7,801 bases of DNA from Gammaproteobacteria bacterium. Its GTDB lineage: Bacteria; Pseudomonadota; Gammaproteobacteria; SZUA-140. A program made the translations under genes and the position numbers. The notes under the pieces were generated by a model. The model had not been told where the DNA came from, searched no databases, and saw only the letters and a list, made by a program, of their open reading frames with translations. Below are positions 7,326-7,801 of this stretch, piece after piece; position 1 is the first letter of the stretch; each line of letters starts with the position of its first letter. Where the stretch lies: positions 1 through 7,801 of the forward strand of contig JALWQD010000093.1 in assembly GCA_026994735.1 (NCBI GenBank). Direction: 5' to 3'.

Positions 7326-7801
7326 CATGCCCTCTGCGTCCATCCAGGCTGTGGACAAAATGACGCTCATCGCAATCCAGCACCTCATCACCGACCAACT
7401 GATAAGTCTCATGCCCTTTGCCGGCAAGCAACAAAACATCACCAGCCACCAGCTGTTGCATGGCCTCAGCAATGGCCTTCCTGCGATCCGTAATCACGAG
7501 CACCTGTTGAGGACGTTGCATACCCGCGAGAATCGCGTCGATGATGGCCTGATGCTCTTCATGGCGAGGGTTGTCATCCGTCAGAATGACGCCATCGGCA
7601 AGACGCTCGGCGACAGCTCCCATCAACGGCCGTTTACCTCGATCACGCTCACCACCACAACCAAACAAACAAAACAGGCGCCCTTGACAATGCTGACGCA
7701 ATGTCATCAGCACTTCTTCAAGGGCATCCGGCGTATGGGCATAATCAATAACCACCAGAGCCCCACACTGTATTGCCAGGCATTCCATGCGTCCGTCAAC
7801 T
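7318..7801 (-). CDS. murE: UDP-N-acetylmuramoyl-L-alanyl-D-glutamate--2,6-diaminopimelate ligase MurE (5' end outside window)
   Basis: Cytoplasmic ATP-dependent ligase that adds the third stem-peptide residue. Only the last 160 codons are present, corresponding to the C-terminal domain of a protein of about 490 residues. The frame is open through 7801, and the partial sequence opens with VDGRME, a family motif, so the ATG at 7788 is internal rather than a start. Visible motifs are VVIDYAHTPDALE, FGCGGERDRGKRPLMG, TDDNPRHEE and AGKGHETYQ. The DNPR motif (7564-7575) is the known signature of meso-diaminopimelate-specific MurE; lysine-adding enzymes differ there. The stop at 7318-7320 overlaps the murF start by 8 bases, consistent with coupling. 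Identity is very secure, and substrate choice is inferred from the motif. Confidence 0.97.
   Translation of the reverse strand, partial: VDGRMECLAIQCGALVVIDYAHTPDALEEVLMTLRQHCQGRLFCLFGCGGERDRGKRPLMGAVAERLADGVILTDDNPRHEEHQAIIDAILAGMQRPQQVLVITDRRKAIAEAMQQLVAGDVLLLAGKGHETYQLVGDEVLDCDERHFVHSLDGRRGHDE
7331..7334 (-). promoter_or_regulatory. Ribosome binding site of murF
   Basis: The minus strand reads GAGG, within AGAGGG, 5 bases before the ATG at 7325 and only 2 bases before the ATG at 7328. It therefore favours 7325 as the murF start. It lies inside the end of murE. Confidence 0.6.

Noticed and set aside
7350..7358. TGTGGACAA, one base from a DnaA box on the plus strand
   Set aside because: It is a single imperfect copy inside murE, with no cluster of boxes or AT-rich unwinding region. 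Chance is sufficient.
7446..7453. Minus-strand GCTGGTGG, identical to the E. coli Chi octamer
   Set aside because: It is one copy inside murE, the species is unknown and Chi sequences differ between lineages. One copy in this length is not significant.

Overview
The window is a dense, single-strand stretch of the bacterial dcw (division and cell wall) cluster. Every gene is on the minus strand, so transcription runs from high to low coordinates in the order murE (3' part only), murF, mraY, murD, ftsW, murG, murC (5' part only). Protein motifs identify all seven genes. Five are complete and two run off the window ends. No RNA genes, mobile elements, CRISPR arrays, factor-independent terminators or stand-alone promoters could be supported.

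The organism is most likely a gammaproteobacterium. The gene order is the classic proteobacterial one. By memory, the MurC and MraY sequences resemble Pseudomonas and Escherichia proteins closely, for example the MraY C-terminus and the MurC segment around the P-loop. MurE carries the DNPR motif of meso-diaminopimelate-adding enzymes, which fits a Gram-negative cell wall. Base composition looks moderate, and I cannot name a genus.

Layout along the direction of transcription: murE 7801-7318 (off the edge), murF 7325-5892, mraY 5888-4803, murD 4803-3427, ftsW 3430-2252, murG 2255-1167, murC 1174-1 (off the edge). The only untranslated bases between genes are the 3 between murF and mraY. All other junctions overlap by 1, 4 or 8 bases, and most starts have a Shine-Dalgarno-like sequence inside the preceding gene. 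This is the layout of one co-transcribed, translationally coupled operon whose promoter lies outside the window, beyond 7801.

The genes form one pathway. In the cytoplasm MurC, MurD, MurE and MurF add L-Ala, D-Glu, meso-DAP and D-Ala-D-Ala to the UDP-MurNAc stem. MraY transfers the phospho-MurNAc-pentapeptide to undecaprenyl phosphate at the inner membrane (lipid I). MurG adds GlcNAc (lipid II). FtsW is the SEDS-family septal glycosyltransferase that polymerises lipid II with its partner class B PBP.

This is core housekeeping DNA and I found no undescribed system. The points worth a second look are small: competing inverted repeats early in murC, a hexanucleotide tandem repeat inside an ftsW membrane segment, and a Pro-to-Leu change in a conserved MurC motif.
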